Source of the DNA: an uncultured Flavobacteriaceae bacterium
Lineage (GTDB): Bacteria > Bacteroidota > Bacteroidia > Flavobacteriales > Flavobacteriaceae
DNA length: 36,439 nt
Assembly: GCA_938009735.1 (NCBI GenBank)
Contig: CALLIG010000156.1
Coordinates: 1 to 36,439, forward strand
Direction of reading: 5' to 3'
Below, one piece after another: positions 22,554 to 32,330 of the stretch; position 1 is the first letter of the stretch, and every line of letters begins with the position of its first letter. Under the pieces are notes generated by a model, which worked only from the letters and a program-made list of their open reading frames with translations, was not told where the DNA came from and made no database searches. The translations under genes were made by a program, and so were the position numbers.

Positions 22554-25346
22554 ATGAAAAAGATGCCGAATATACTTGACGTTAACCCCAAAGAAAACAT
22601 TATTATTAAAGGTGCAAAATTGCACAATTTAAAAAATATTGATGTTGTTATTCCTAGAAACAAGTTAGTTGTAATTACAGGTTTATCCGGATCAGGAAAA
22701 TCAAGTCTTGCTTTCGACACCTTATATGCAGAGGGACAACGGCGTTATGTAGAAAGCTTGTCATCATATGCTAGACAATTCTTAGGGAAGCTTGACAAAC
22801 CAAAAGTTGATTATATAAAAGGAATAGCACCCGCCATTGCCATTGAGCAAAAGGTAAATTCAACCAACCCGAGATCTACTGTTGGCACTACTACTGAAAT
22901 TTATGATTATTTAAAATTACTTTTTGCACGAATCGGAAGAACAATTTCTCCTATTTCAGGTAATGAAGTAAAAAAGAATACAGTAAGTGATGTTGTCAAT
23001 CATGTCAAAACATATGAGGCAGGTACGAAACTACTATTGCTAGCTCCAATCAAAATTCAAGAGGATAGAGATTCTTTAAAATCGCTGCAATTATTTTCCA
23101 AACAAGGCTATGCTAGAATAAAATATAAAGGAGAAGTACTTCGGATTGATGCTGCCCCTGAAAATATAGGTAAGGAATTCGATTTGGTAGTTGATAGAAT
23201 CATCACTAAAGATGATGAAGATTTCTATAACCGTTTGGCGAATGCAATTGATACTGCATACTTTGAAGGTAAAGGGGATTGCATAATAGAGGAACTAGCT
23301 TCTGAAAAGCAATTACTTTTTAGTAACAAGTTTGTGCTAGACGGAATGTCTTTCTTAGAACCTAACGTTCATTTATTCAGTTTTAATAATCCTTATGGGG
23401 CTTGCCCGAAATGTGAAGGGTATGGCGATGTCATAGGAATAGATGAAGATTTGGTAATTCCGAATACGGCACTATCCGTATTTGAAAATGCAGTTTTTGC
23501 TTGGCGTGGAGAAAGTATGGGCTTCTATCGTGATGAGTTGGTGAACTCAGCGTACAAATTTGATTTTCCTATTCATAAGCCCTGGTTTGAATTATCCGAA
23601 GAACAAAAACAATTGGTTTGGGATGGCAATGAGCATTTTATAGGCCTTCATAAATTCTTTGGTAAACTAGAAGAGAAAAGTTACAAAATACAGAACCGTG
23701 TCATGCTATCCCGCTATCGCGGAAAAACCAGATGTAAAGTTTGTAAAGGCAGACGTTTACGACCAGAGACTGATTATGTAAAAGTAGCTGATAAATCAAT
23801 ATCAGATTTGGTAGAGCTACCTATTGACAAACTAGTTACATTCTTTGAAAGTATTGAATTAAATGATCATGATTCGCAAATTGCAAAGCGACTACTGAAA
23901 GAAATCAATACAAGACTTGGCTTTTTATATAAGGTTGGTTTAAACTATTTAACTCTAAATCGTAAATCAAATACCTTATCAGGTGGAGAAAGTCAGCGTA
24001 TCAATCTCGCTACTTCTTTAGGTAGTAGTTTGGTCGGCTCTATGTATATCTTAGATGAACCGAGTATTGGGCTGCATCCAAAGGATACTGAAAACCTAAT
24101 CGATGTTTTAAAATCATTACGTGATTTAGGTAATACCGTTATTGTAGTTGAGCATGATGAGGATATTATGAAAGCTGCCGATGAAGTCATTGATATAGGT
24201 CCTGAAGCTGGAACTCATGGCGGAGAAGTAGTTGCGCATGGCACCTTAGCTGAAGTTTTACTTTCTTCTTCACTAACCGCTAGTTATTTAAATGGTACGG
24301 AAGAAATTGCAGTTCCTGAAAAAAGAAGGACCTCTAAAAATTTCATAAAGATTAAAGGAGCGAGAGAAAACAACCTCAAAAACATAGATGTAACCTTTCC
24401 GCTAAACATGCTAACTGTTGTTACGGGAGTATCTGGTAGTGGTAAAAGTACTTTAGTCAAAAAGCTGCTTTACCCTATAATACTAAAAGAAGTTGGTGGC
24501 TATGGCCAAAAAGCTGGACAATACACTTCTTTTGAAGGAACATATAAGGATATCAAACATGTTGAATTTGTAGATCAAAACCCAATTGGTAGGTCTTCAA
24601 GATCAAACCCTGTTACCTATATTAAAGCCTACGATGATATTCGAAGTCTTTATGCATCTCAGAAATTAAGTAAAATTCGTGCTTATCAAGCCAAACACTT
24701 TTCCTTTAATGTTGATGGTGGTCGTTGTGAAAAATGTAAAGGAGAAGGTGAAATTACGGTAGAAATGCAGTTTATGGCCGATGTGCATTTAGAATGTGAT
24801 ACTTGTGGTGGCAAACGTTTTAAAAAGGAGGTCCTCGAAGTAAAATTTGAAGAAGCCAATATCGACGACATCTTAAATATGACCATAGATGATGCCATTG
24901 CTTTCTTTGAAACGCATCAACAGACTAAATTAGTTACCAAACTTAAACCCTTACAAGATGTAGGTCTGGGCTACGTAACATTAGGGCAGTCCTCCTCTAC
25001 CCTTTCTGGTGGAGAAGCGCAAAGAATCAAGTTGGCCTCTTTTCTGGTAAAAGGAAAAGCCAAAGACAAAGCGCTATTCATTTTTGACGAACCCACAACC
25101 GGACTCCATTTTCACGATATTAAAAAGTTATTGAAATCTTTCAATGCCTTAATTGCAACAGGGCACTCTATTGTAGTGATTGAGCATAATATCGAATTAA
25201 TAAAATGTGCAGATTATATCATTGACTTAGGACTCGAAGGAGGAGATTATGGCGGGCAACTACTAGCTGATGGTACTCCCGAAGAGGTTATAACCAGTAA
25301 AACTTCTCATACAGCTCGATACCTTAGAGATAAATTGTTAAACTAA
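22554..25346 (+). CDS. uvrA: Excinuclease ABC subunit UvrA
   Basis: A 930-aa UvrA, the damage-recognition ATPase of nucleotide excision repair. Two ABC ATPase halves are present. Walker A motifs are GLSGSGKSS (about 43) and GVSGSGKST (about 628), signature motifs LSGGESQR and LSGGEAQR, and Walker B regions MYILDEPSIGLHP and LFIFDEPTTGLHF. Zinc-binding pairs are CPKCEGYG with CKVCKGRRL in the first half and CEKCKGEG with CDTCGGKRF in the second. Length is normal for Bacteroidota. ATG 22554 is used; M4 (22563) is an alternative. The gene is divergent from sigma module 2. Together with three photolyases and Nth it makes this window rich in DNA repair. Confidence 0.98.
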   Translation: MKKMPNILDVNPKENIIIKGAKLHNLKNIDVVIPRNKLVVITGLSGSGKSSLAFDTLYAEGQRRYVESLSSYARQFLGKLDKPKVDYIKGIAPAIAIEQKVNSTNPRSTVGTTTEIYDYLKLLFARIGRTISPISGNEVKKNTVSDVVNHVKTYEAGTKLLLLAPIKIQEDRDSLKSLQLFSKQGYARIKYKGEVLRIDAAPENIGKEFDLVVDRIITKDDEDFYNRLANAIDTAYFEGKGDCIIEELASEKQLLFSNKFVLDGMSFLEPNVHLFSFNNPYGACPKCEGYGDVIGIDEDLVIPNTALSVFENAVFAWRGESMGFYRDELVNSAYKFDFPIHKPWFELSEEQKQLVWDGNEHFIGLHKFFGKLEEKSYKIQNRVMLSRYRGKTRCKVCKGRRLRPETDYVKVADKSISDLVELPIDKLVTFFESIELNDHDSQIAKRLLKEINTRLGFLYKVGLNYLTLNRKSNTLSGGESQRINLATSLGSSLVGSMYILDEPSIGLHPKDTENLIDVLKSLRDLGNTVIVVEHDEDIMKAADEVIDIGPEAGTHGGEVVAHGTLAEVLLSSSLTASYLNGTEEIAVPEKRRTSKNFIKIKGARENNLKNIDVTFPLNMLTVVTGVSGSGKSTLVKKLLYPIILKEVGGYGQKAGQYTSFEGTYKDIKHVEFVDQNPIGRSSRSNPVTYIKAYDDIRSLYASQKLSKIRAYQAKHFSFNVDGGRCEKCKGEGEITVEMQFMADVHLECDTCGGKRFKKEVLEVKFEEANIDDILNMTIDDAIAFFETHQQTKLVTKLKPLQDVGLGYVTLGQSSSTLSGGEAQRIKLASFLVKGKAKDKALFIFDEPTTGLHFHDIKKLLKSFNALIATGHSIVVIEHNIELIKCADYIIDLGLEGGDYGGQLLADGTPEEVITSKTSHTARYLRDKLLN

Positions 25347-25363
25347 ATTGATCTTGTATTTCT

Positions 25364-25636
25364 ATGGATATTGAAATTTGCTGTCCTAAATGTGAATGGA
25401 AACCTGATGGCAGGGCTTATTGGCAATGCAGCTGTGGGTGTACATGGAATACTTTTGAAACTGCTGGCAAATGCCCATCGTGTGCAAAAAGCTGGGAAGA
25501 TACTATGTGTCCTGGACCAGGCTTTCCTGGCGGATGTGGTAAATGGTCTAAACATATAGACTGGTATCGCAACCTTGATAAGAGTTTCAAGGAAGAACTT
25601 GAAAAAAGTTTTAAAGAAATTTCGGTGAAACAATAG
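25364..25636 (+). CDS. Cysteine-rich zinc-ribbon protein
   Basis: A 90-aa protein with cysteine knuckles CCPKC, CSCGC, CPSC and a CPGPGFPGGCGKW loop, suggesting two zinc ribbons in residues 6-60. A charged helical tail follows (LDKSFKEELEKSFKEISVKQ). The Trp-rich pattern KPDGRAYWQCSCGCTWNTFETAGKCPSC resembles a hypothetical family in other bacteria; no function is known to me. It begins 17 nt after uvrA on the same strand, so it may be co-transcribed with it. The overlapping 62-aa frame at 25371 is a shadow, since all cysteine motifs are in this frame. Confidence 0.8.
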   Translation: MDIEICCPKCEWKPDGRAYWQCSCGCTWNTFETAGKCPSCAKSWEDTMCPGPGFPGGCGKWSKHIDWYRNLDKSFKEELEKSFKEISVKQ

Positions 25637-25724
25637 GGCTGATAGCAACTCTAAGGCTATAAAAAACATATTACAACATCGTAATAATCTGATTTTCAAT
25701 ATTTTACTTATCAACTAAAATTTC

Positions 25725-25740
25725 TGGCACGCTGTTTGGT
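25725..25740 (+). promoter_or_regulatory. Sigma-54-like -24/-12 promoter
   Basis: TGGCACG-N4-TTGGT has the -24 element intact and GG-N10-GG spacing; the -12 element is TTGG instead of TTGC. Transcription would start near 25751, about 40 nt before the ATG at 25792. Confidence 0.5.
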
Positions 25741-25791
25741 ATATACTAATCGAATGTGAATAATTCCATTCAGAATTTAAAACCTTATATC

Positions 25792-27039
25792 ATGAGAAAT
25801 TTAGTACTCATATTTACAGCTCTTATTTTAGGTACCTCTGGTATCATAGCTGGTACAACTGATGATAAGGTTGCTGAACGCAATGCTTATCGTAACAATA
25901 ACAACAGATCTTTTATTTTTGTTGAAAACGGCATTACGTTTTCCGTTTATCCTGATGGCGAATTTGATTTTTACATCGACAACAGAATTGGCAACCGTAG
26001 AAATAATGTAACCTTTAATTCAGGTTTCGATTATAGTCCATATGCTCAATATGATGATTATGGAGCGGTAGTTCAAGTTGAGAATGTTCCAATCTTTTAT
26101 GACCATTATGGTCGAGTTGCCCAAGTTGGTGATGTAGATGTAACTTATAACAACAACAGAGTGTATTCAGTAGGTAATATGTTTGTGTATTACAACCGAA
26201 GAGGCTTTTACGATTATCACACAGGTTATATCAACAGTTTTAACAGACGTTATGTATACCGACCGTTTCACGGCTTCTTTGCAAGACCATCTTTAGGATT
26301 TAGTTTAGTATTCGGTAATCCTTACAGAAGGTTTTACAGCCCAACACGATATTCGTTTTACAACCCTTACAGGTATAATAGTCGAAGAACTTTTGCAAAG
26401 TTAGGTAGAGAACACAGGTATAACCGTGTTCGCAAACAAAGATCAACAGTTTATAGAAACGATAAAAGAGTTGCTGTACGAAACAATGCTCGAAGAAGTA
26501 ATAAAACAGTAGCTAGAAGCAATGGGAGTCGTACAAATAGAACTGCCGCTCGAAGTAATGCTAACCGTTCTAACAGAACTTCAACAAGAAGTAATTCGAA
26601 CAGAACAGTAGCTAGAACAAATACAAAACGTTCAAATACTAGAGCCAACGGAAGAAGCACTACTGTAAGAAGTAGTAACTACCGAAAAGGTAATAGTACT
26701 AATGGCAGAACGGTAACTAAAAGACAAGTTACTCGAACGCCTCAAAGAACAACTGTAAAAAGAAGTACGTCAACAGTACGTAAGCCAGTTAGTAGAACTG
26801 TAAAAAGAACTGCTAACAGAACACAGAGAACAGTTGCTAGACCAACGCAACGAACTTCAAGAAGTACTGGTAATACCAGCAGAAGTTCAAGCAAAAGGTC
26901 TTATAACAAGGCTCCTGCAAGAAGCTCTAGAAGTACAGCAAGCAGAAGCACATCTTCAAGATCGGTTCGTAAAGCACCAGCTCGAAGTTCAAGAAGTACA
27001 AAAAGTGCGTCTACCTCAAGAAGTAGAGGAAGACAATAA
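25792..27039 (+). CDS. Secreted protein with Arg/Ser/Thr-rich tail
   Basis: A 415-aa exported protein. The track's GTG start is 12 codons early; ATG 25792 gives a clean signal peptide (MRNLVLIFTALILGTSGIIAG). The folded part (about 22-200) has repeated short beta-type elements: NGITFSVYPDGEFDFYID, YDDYGAVVQVENVPIFYDHYGRVAQVGDVDVTYNNNRVYSVGNMFVYYNRRGF. Then comes a Tyr/Arg-rich link (RPFHGFFARPSLGF, YSPTRYSFYNPYRYN). The last 200 residues are low-complexity and highly basic (NRTAARSNANRSNRTSTRSNSN). I recall the folded half as a flavobacterial family of unknown role. The tail would bind nucleic acid or acidic polysaccharide; that is inference. Confidence 0.82.
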   Translation: MRNLVLIFTALILGTSGIIAGTTDDKVAERNAYRNNNNRSFIFVENGITFSVYPDGEFDFYIDNRIGNRRNNVTFNSGFDYSPYAQYDDYGAVVQVENVPIFYDHYGRVAQVGDVDVTYNNNRVYSVGNMFVYYNRRGFYDYHTGYINSFNRRYVYRPFHGFFARPSLGFSLVFGNPYRRFYSPTRYSFYNPYRYNSRRTFAKLGREHRYNRVRKQRSTVYRNDKRVAVRNNARRSNKTVARSNGSRTNRTAARSNANRSNRTSTRSNSNRTVARTNTKRSNTRANGRSTTVRSSNYRKGNSTNGRTVTKRQVTRTPQRTTVKRSTSTVRKPVSRTVKRTANRTQRTVARPTQRTSRSTGNTSRSSSKRSYNKAPARSSRSTASRSTSSRSVRKAPARSSRSTKSASTSRSRGRQ

Positions 27040-27065
27040 AAATAGTTTTTAGGTTGGTTAGTTGT

Positions 27066-27104
27066 AAGCCCTGTAGCAAATTCATTTGCTGCAGGGCTTT
27101 TTTT
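27066..27104 (+). terminator. Rho-independent terminator
   Basis: AGCCCTGTAGCAAA / TTTGCTGCAGGGCT, one G-T pair, 4-nt loop TTCA and a T run of seven. It ends the secreted basic protein gene. Confidence 0.9.
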
Positions 27105-27112
27105 ATTTCAAG

Positions 27113-28579
27113 CTATGATGCTTTAAAACGTTTCAGTAGCTTATCAATAATACCGGTAATATCTTCAGAGATCTTAAAGCGATATAAAACAAATACATAT
27201 AATACTACCATAGGAATACTCTTAAATAGAATATTTACAATAGGATGATATGGAAAACTCAAAAAATAGAAAGACACTCCAATTACGATCAAAAGAGCCA
27301 ACACCTTTAATGTATCAGCAGTAAACGGAAGCATTTTAAATTTGACGTTTACATAAATCAATTTAATTGTATTAAAAATGAAAAATGCGAGCAGACTTGC
27401 TGTTGCGGCACCTTCAATACCAAATTGAGGAATTAGCCAGTAGTTGAACAAAATAGTCAAAATCGCAAGCAATAGACCCATAAGCAATATGGCTCTGTAA
27501 TAATCTGAATTGTATAAAATCGCATTGTTATTTCCTAAAAGAGAATCATATACTTTGACTAAACCAATTATTAGCACTACAAAAAATCCGCCACGATAGG
27601 CTTCAGGAATTACCTGGTATAGTTCTTCCACATTCAAAACAATCAATAAAAACAATATACCCGAGGCTATAAATAAGGTCAAGGAACTTTTTTGATATAA
27701 GGTTTTTAACCCTGCATTATCCTTATCATTTAAAAGCTTTGCTGTTAAGGGCGATGTGATTTGTTGCATGCTACGAGAAGGTACTCCTATAACTACTGCG
27801 ATATATACTGATACACCGTAATAAGCGACATTCTCAATGTCAATTAACTGATTTAACATCACTTTATCAACTTCTAACAAAACAACGGCGGCAGAACCAC
27901 CAATGATTATTAAGGCACTATAACTTAATATACTTTTAATGTTCTCAGGCCAATTGAAATTAAGCTTAGGCATACGTAATTTGTAGGCATATATTTTCAT
28001 AAATACCATTCGTATGATATAAAGACCTACCAAAGCCATTAAAAAAAAGTCAACTGTAATAGTTTTAAAATAAAGAAGAATCAGCAATATCATAGTTCCA
28101 GCTCTCACGAAAACTTCTTTCATGAAATTCCCGAAAACGGACTTCATATGTACTTTGGCCCAGGCATAGAAAATCTCAAAATACGCCATTGCTATCCCAG
28201 TAATGAAAATGTACCAGACATAGTCTTTTACAATTACGTTTTGTTGAGATAAAAAATCTCCAATTAAGTCATTAGCCACATAAACAAACCCCAACAGCGG
28301 AAGAATAAGTAGCAAGGGCAACAAAAGCATAAGGGTTAAAAAACTATCCGAGTTTTCATTTTTTGAAAATGAACTAAAAAACTTAACGATGGTATTCGGT
28401 ACCCCGAAAGCCATTATTGGCATTAAAATATTTGAATACGCCAAAATAACGCCAACTAAACCATAGTACTCAGGAGTAAAAAATTCAGTAAATAAAAAAA
28501 GAGTATTTACTGCACCTATGGCAAAACCGATATAGGTTATTACAGTATTATTCAGCGCTTGTTTGAGTACGATACCCAT
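27113..28579 (-). CDS. Oligosaccharide flippase (Wzx-like)
   Basis: A 488-aa polytopic membrane protein with about 12-14 helices, of the MATE/PST polysaccharide exporter superfamily that flips lipid-linked glycans across the inner membrane. The N-terminus (LKQALNNTVITYIGFAIGAVNTLFLFTEFFTPEYYGLVGVILAYSNILMPIMAFGVPNTIVKFFS) is typical, with the conserved G..N..I.K pattern; MLNQLIDIENVAYYGVSVYIA is the usual mid-protein motif. It is last in a minus-strand unit: its ATG overlaps the upstream glycosyltransferase stop by one base (TAATG). Substrate unknown. Confidence 0.9.
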   Translation of the reverse strand: MGIVLKQALNNTVITYIGFAIGAVNTLFLFTEFFTPEYYGLVGVILAYSNILMPIMAFGVPNTIVKFFSSFSKNENSDSFLTLMLLLPLLLILPLLGFVYVANDLIGDFLSQQNVIVKDYVWYIFITGIAMAYFEIFYAWAKVHMKSVFGNFMKEVFVRAGTMILLILLYFKTITVDFFLMALVGLYIIRMVFMKIYAYKLRMPKLNFNWPENIKSILSYSALIIIGGSAAVVLLEVDKVMLNQLIDIENVAYYGVSVYIAVVIGVPSRSMQQITSPLTAKLLNDKDNAGLKTLYQKSSLTLFIASGILFLLIVLNVEELYQVIPEAYRGGFFVVLIIGLVKVYDSLLGNNNAILYNSDYYRAILLMGLLLAILTILFNYWLIPQFGIEGAATASLLAFFIFNTIKLIYVNVKFKMLPFTADTLKVLALLIVIGVSFYFLSFPYHPIVNILFKSIPMVVLYVFVLYRFKISEDITGIIDKLLKRFKAS

Positions 28580-29850
28580 TAGATATATTCAGCTAGTTTT
28601 CTGGTAAGCTCCCTCCTACTGTATTGATTGGTATGCATAGAAGAGACGCTTAGTTGTTTTTTTTGATATTGCTCAAACCAATTTAAAAGTACGTTTTTCA
28701 ATTGAAAATGAGCGCTGTAATCAAATATTGCTCCCGTTTTAGTATCTGCAACCATTTGAGCAACTTCCCAATTTTCAGGACCAATACCTAAAATTGGACG
28801 TTCGGCTGCCATATATTCAAATAGCTTACCTGGAATAATACCTTGTGTTTCTTCGGAATTAATTTCTGCTAATAACAGTACTTGTGATTTCTGCTGATAG
28901 TGTATCGCTTCATCATGAGAAACATAACCTATAACATCAATGTGAGCTGCTAAACCCATTTTTGTAATGGTCTGAAGTACATCATCGCTGAGTACTCCTA
29001 AAAATTGTAAGCGAAGTGTTTTTTTAAATGCTGCATTTTCAGAAATCAATTCCGTGAGCACTTTCCATAAGTTCTCCGGATTCCTTCCTGAAAGCATTGA
29101 GCCAATATGTGAGATCGTAAATTTCTCATCTAGCCTAACCGGGCTTCCTAAAACGGTATCAAAACCATTTGTAATTACTTTGATCGGTTGCTTTGTAATT
29201 TCTTCAAACTCTTTCTTAGTCGTTGCACTAGTTACAACAATCTTATCTGCATTCGTTAAGACCAATTGCTCCAACTCCTTATGGCGATTTGCTGCCATTG
29301 CAGTTAGCTTAAGCTTTTTATGATAACCAATAGTCGTCCAAGGGTCACGAAAATCGGCAATCCATTGCACTTTTTTAAACTCCTTTAAATAATGACCTAT
29401 AAGATGAACACTATGAGGAGGACCTGTGGTAATTACTGTTTCAATTCCTTCTTTTTCAATAACACCATGTAGAAATTTTACAGAAGGTCGCACCCAGTAT
29501 TTTCGAGCATCGGGAATAAAAAAATTGCCGCGTATTGCAAGCATTATTTTTTCTAAAATCGATTGATTCTTAGTTTGAATAATTCCGGAACTGATGCGCT
29601 TGGTTTTCTTCTTTGAAAAAAGACTTGCTATTCGATAAGGTTCAAAAATTCGATTTTTATAGATAGTTACATCATCAGGAATCTCATTTTCAAACGTCTG
29701 GTCAACAATCGGATAATTAGGATTCTCAGGAATATAAACTATTGGTTCGATACCAAAATCTCGCAGATACTTTACAAACTTTAGCCAGCGTTGTACACCA
29801 GGCCCGCCAGCTGGGGGCCAATAATAGGTGATGACCAGCACTTTTCGCAT
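28579..29850 (-). CDS. GT4-type glycosyltransferase
   Basis: A 423-aa GT-B fold enzyme. The N-terminal domain begins KVLVITYYWPPAGGPGVQRWLKFVKYLRDFG, the WPP-GGPG motif of the GT4-like subfamily; ITTGPPHSVHLIGHYL and WIADFRDPWT follow. The C-terminal domain has FTISHIGSMLSGRNPENLWKVL and the donor-binding LEYMAAERPILGIGPENWEVA-type region, here GIIPGKLFEYMAAERPILGIG with the Glu of the E-x7-E motif. It probably builds a surface glycan together with the neighbouring flippase. One-base overlaps join it to genes on both sides (YfhO before, flippase after). Confidence 0.9.
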   Translation of the reverse strand: MRKVLVITYYWPPAGGPGVQRWLKFVKYLRDFGIEPIVYIPENPNYPIVDQTFENEIPDDVTIYKNRIFEPYRIASLFSKKKTKRISSGIIQTKNQSILEKIMLAIRGNFFIPDARKYWVRPSVKFLHGVIEKEGIETVITTGPPHSVHLIGHYLKEFKKVQWIADFRDPWTTIGYHKKLKLTAMAANRHKELEQLVLTNADKIVVTSATTKKEFEEITKQPIKVITNGFDTVLGSPVRLDEKFTISHIGSMLSGRNPENLWKVLTELISENAAFKKTLRLQFLGVLSDDVLQTITKMGLAAHIDVIGYVSHDEAIHYQQKSQVLLLAEINSEETQGIIPGKLFEYMAAERPILGIGPENWEVAQMVADTKTGAIFDYSAHFQLKNVLLNWFEQYQKKQLSVSSMHTNQYSRRELTRKLAEYI

Positions 29851-32297
29851 TAGGCTTGTGGTTTTTCTTCTCTTTTAGATCTCCAGAATGAAAACCCGAT
29901 TCCTCCTAGAACAATCAACCCTAATAAGATAGAGCTAGCAAGTGTTATTTTACTTCCGTTTACAACTACTTCTGGTTCAAACTTAAATTCAATGGTGTGT
30001 TCCCCTTCAGGTATTCTTAATGCTCTTAATACATAATTTACTTTGAAATGATCTGTAGGTAATCCATCTATATAAGCATTCCATCCATTGGCATAATACA
30101 TTTCAGAAAATACAGACACACCTGCAAAAGCATTATTTGATTTATAAACAAGATGGTTGGGCTGATAATCAGTCAATACAATCGAAGTAAGAGAATCTGT
30201 TCGAAACGCAAAACGATTAATATTCGTAAAATCATTAGTATTTACAACAGCCTCGGTATTGGTTTTTAAACCTTCTAAAGCATTAATTTCTTCATCTGCG
30301 GAACTGACCTTTTTAAGCTCATTAATAAACCAAGCATTACCATTTGCTTCTGGGTTTTGAGCAGGATATCTTCTACCCTCTTGATCTTGTTGCACTACAT
30401 ACTTGACGTTCAACATGTTCAAAATAGTCATATTGCCTTTCGATAATTGATATGTAAAAAGATCTTGAATACCTGCAGGCTTAGCTGCATGATAGCCGCT
30501 TATCGACTGGTGAAAATAGGCTGTACGGGCCCCGCTCAAACCTTCTGACTGGTCAAAAACTCTATAAATACCTTTGTCTTTCTTAATTTCTTTGTCTAAC
30601 GGAGTTTCTTTGAACGGATCACTCATTGTCCGTTTTGAAACAAAACTATCCGTATTAACATACCTAAGATCTACACCAACCAAGTCAAAAACGATTAAAG
30701 CTCCCAAGGAAATAATCACCATGTTTTGTTTTAATTTTTCCTTTAAGAAAAACCAAAGTGTCGCAGCAGATAAAAAGATCAATAGCATTGAGCGAAAGAG
30801 ATCGTTGTTATAAACCATCTTACGATCTGCTTTTACCATTTCTGGTAGCTGTTCCATTCCACCATTTCCAGACAAGCGAACATCACCAGGCGAACTAAAA
30901 TCAAACATCCCTTTAAAAACAAACAACATAACACCCAAGCCTAAACTTATGCCTGCTGCAATTTTAAGCGCTTTAAGCTTTTGCTTTTTTTCTATCGATA
31001 TATCAAAAATTGCTACTAAAGCCAAAATAGCAAGCACCGGCGCACATAATTCAAGAATCACTTGAATTGAAGAAACCGCTCTAAATTTGTCATACAATGG
31101 AAAGTAATCAATCATGAAATCTGTCAAGAGACTGAAATTCTTTCCCCAAGAAAGAAATAGCGACATCAAAACTCCTCCTAAAAGCCACCATTTAGCTTTC
31201 TTTCTCACTAAGATCAACCCTAATATAAAAAGGAAAAAAATAATTGCGCCTATATAAGCGGGGCCAGCGGTACTTGGTTGACCGCCCCAATATAGTGGTA
31301 AGCCACTTGTAAAATCGGCAGCTCTATTTCTAGGTAAACCCTTATCAACTAGATAATCGTAAGTTTTTGAATCCTTACCTAAATTCTCATTTGATGCGCC
31401 CCCGAAAAGACGAGGCACAAAAAGATTTAATGATTCTGTGATGCCATAACTCCAGTGCGTTATATAATCTTTATCTAGACCAGAAGATTGTTCTTTTGGG
31501 TTTCCATTTTCATCTAAAGTTAATTGAGAAGGCCCACGTGTACTCCAATCAGCATATTCCTTAGTTGCCATAAGACCTGTTGCGTTCGCAGCAATACCAA
31601 GTGTTACGGCCACCAGTAATATTCCAACTGATGCAAAAAAGTGTATTAAATATTTCTTTCTAATCGCTTCTACCAAATAAACAGCGCCTAAAATCAAAAC
31701 CAATAACATAAAATAATATGTCATTTGATAATGATTAGCTCTAATCTCTAGTGCCATTGCGATAGCAGTTAGCACAAAACCCCAGAGATATTTTTTTCGA
31801 AAAACCAGAATGATGCCACCTAAAACCATAGGTAAATAGCCCATTGCATGAGCTTTTGCATTATGTCCTGCGCCAAATATTATAATTAAATAAGTAGAAA
31901 AACCAAAAGCGAGAGCCCCAACTATTGCTAATTTATAGTCCACTTTCATACAACATAGTAGAATGTAAAAGCCAATAAAGTATAGAAAAAGATAATCTGC
32001 AGGTCTAGGTAGAAAACGAATTACATTATCTAGCTTTTTTACATAATCATGCGGATAATAAGCTCCGAGTTGATATGTCGGCATACCTCCAAATGCACTA
32101 TTTGTCCAATAAGGTTCTTGGCCATCGTTTTTCTTTCGAAAATCATTTTGTTCTTTAGCCATGCCAACGAACTGTTTGATATCATGTTGGCTTATAACCT
32201 TGCCCTGTAAAACAGGACTAAAATATGCTAAAGAAGCAATGACGAAGAAAACAGCAACAAAAAAATGAATGAAAAATGCTTTTAAACCTTTACGCAT
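29850..32297 (-). CDS. YfhO family membrane protein
   Basis: An 815-aa protein with about a dozen membrane helices. It begins with a signal anchor (FFIHFFVAVFFVIASLAYFSPVLQGKVISQHD) and the YfhO motif QEPYWTNSAFGGMPTYQLGAYYP. Large extracytoplasmic parts follow (NLFVPRLFGGASN) plus a C-terminal beta-rich domain (DYQPNHLVYKSNNAFAGVSVFSEMYYANGWNAYIDG). YfhO proteins are GT-C-like and in Gram-positive bacteria glycosylate lipoteichoic acid; in Bacteroidota their target is unknown. It leads the unit with the glycosyltransferase and flippase and follows DUF4834. Confidence 0.92.
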   Translation of the reverse strand: MRKGLKAFFIHFFVAVFFVIASLAYFSPVLQGKVISQHDIKQFVGMAKEQNDFRKKNDGQEPYWTNSAFGGMPTYQLGAYYPHDYVKKLDNVIRFLPRPADYLFLYFIGFYILLCCMKVDYKLAIVGALAFGFSTYLIIIFGAGHNAKAHAMGYLPMVLGGIILVFRKKYLWGFVLTAIAMALEIRANHYQMTYYFMLLVLILGAVYLVEAIRKKYLIHFFASVGILLVAVTLGIAANATGLMATKEYADWSTRGPSQLTLDENGNPKEQSSGLDKDYITHWSYGITESLNLFVPRLFGGASNENLGKDSKTYDYLVDKGLPRNRAADFTSGLPLYWGGQPSTAGPAYIGAIIFFLFILGLILVRKKAKWWLLGGVLMSLFLSWGKNFSLLTDFMIDYFPLYDKFRAVSSIQVILELCAPVLAILALVAIFDISIEKKQKLKALKIAAGISLGLGVMLFVFKGMFDFSSPGDVRLSGNGGMEQLPEMVKADRKMVYNNDLFRSMLLIFLSAATLWFFLKEKLKQNMVIISLGALIVFDLVGVDLRYVNTDSFVSKRTMSDPFKETPLDKEIKKDKGIYRVFDQSEGLSGARTAYFHQSISGYHAAKPAGIQDLFTYQLSKGNMTILNMLNVKYVVQQDQEGRRYPAQNPEANGNAWFINELKKVSSADEEINALEGLKTNTEAVVNTNDFTNINRFAFRTDSLTSIVLTDYQPNHLVYKSNNAFAGVSVFSEMYYANGWNAYIDGLPTDHFKVNYVLRALRIPEGEHTIEFKFEPEVVVNGSKITLASSILLGLIVLGGIGFSFWRSKREEKPQA

Positions 32298-32330
32298 GGG
32301 TAGTTTTAGTAGTTGATACTGCTAAAATAC

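Noticed and set aside
25371-25559. 62-aa ORF overlapping the zinc-ribbon gene
   Set aside because: The alternative frame contains the paired Cys motifs and a longer ORF.
26451-26660. 69-aa Leu-rich ORF on the minus strand
   Set aside because: It is the antisense shadow of the Arg/Ser repeat tail and has no context of its own.
26460-27036. Possible repeat array or CRISPR-like pattern
   Set aside because: The repetition follows codons for Arg, Ser, Thr and Asn without fixed-length repeats and spacers; it is a low-complexity coding region.
27054-27248. 64-aa ORF on the + strand
   Set aside because: It spans a terminator hairpin and then runs antisense to the flippase gene.
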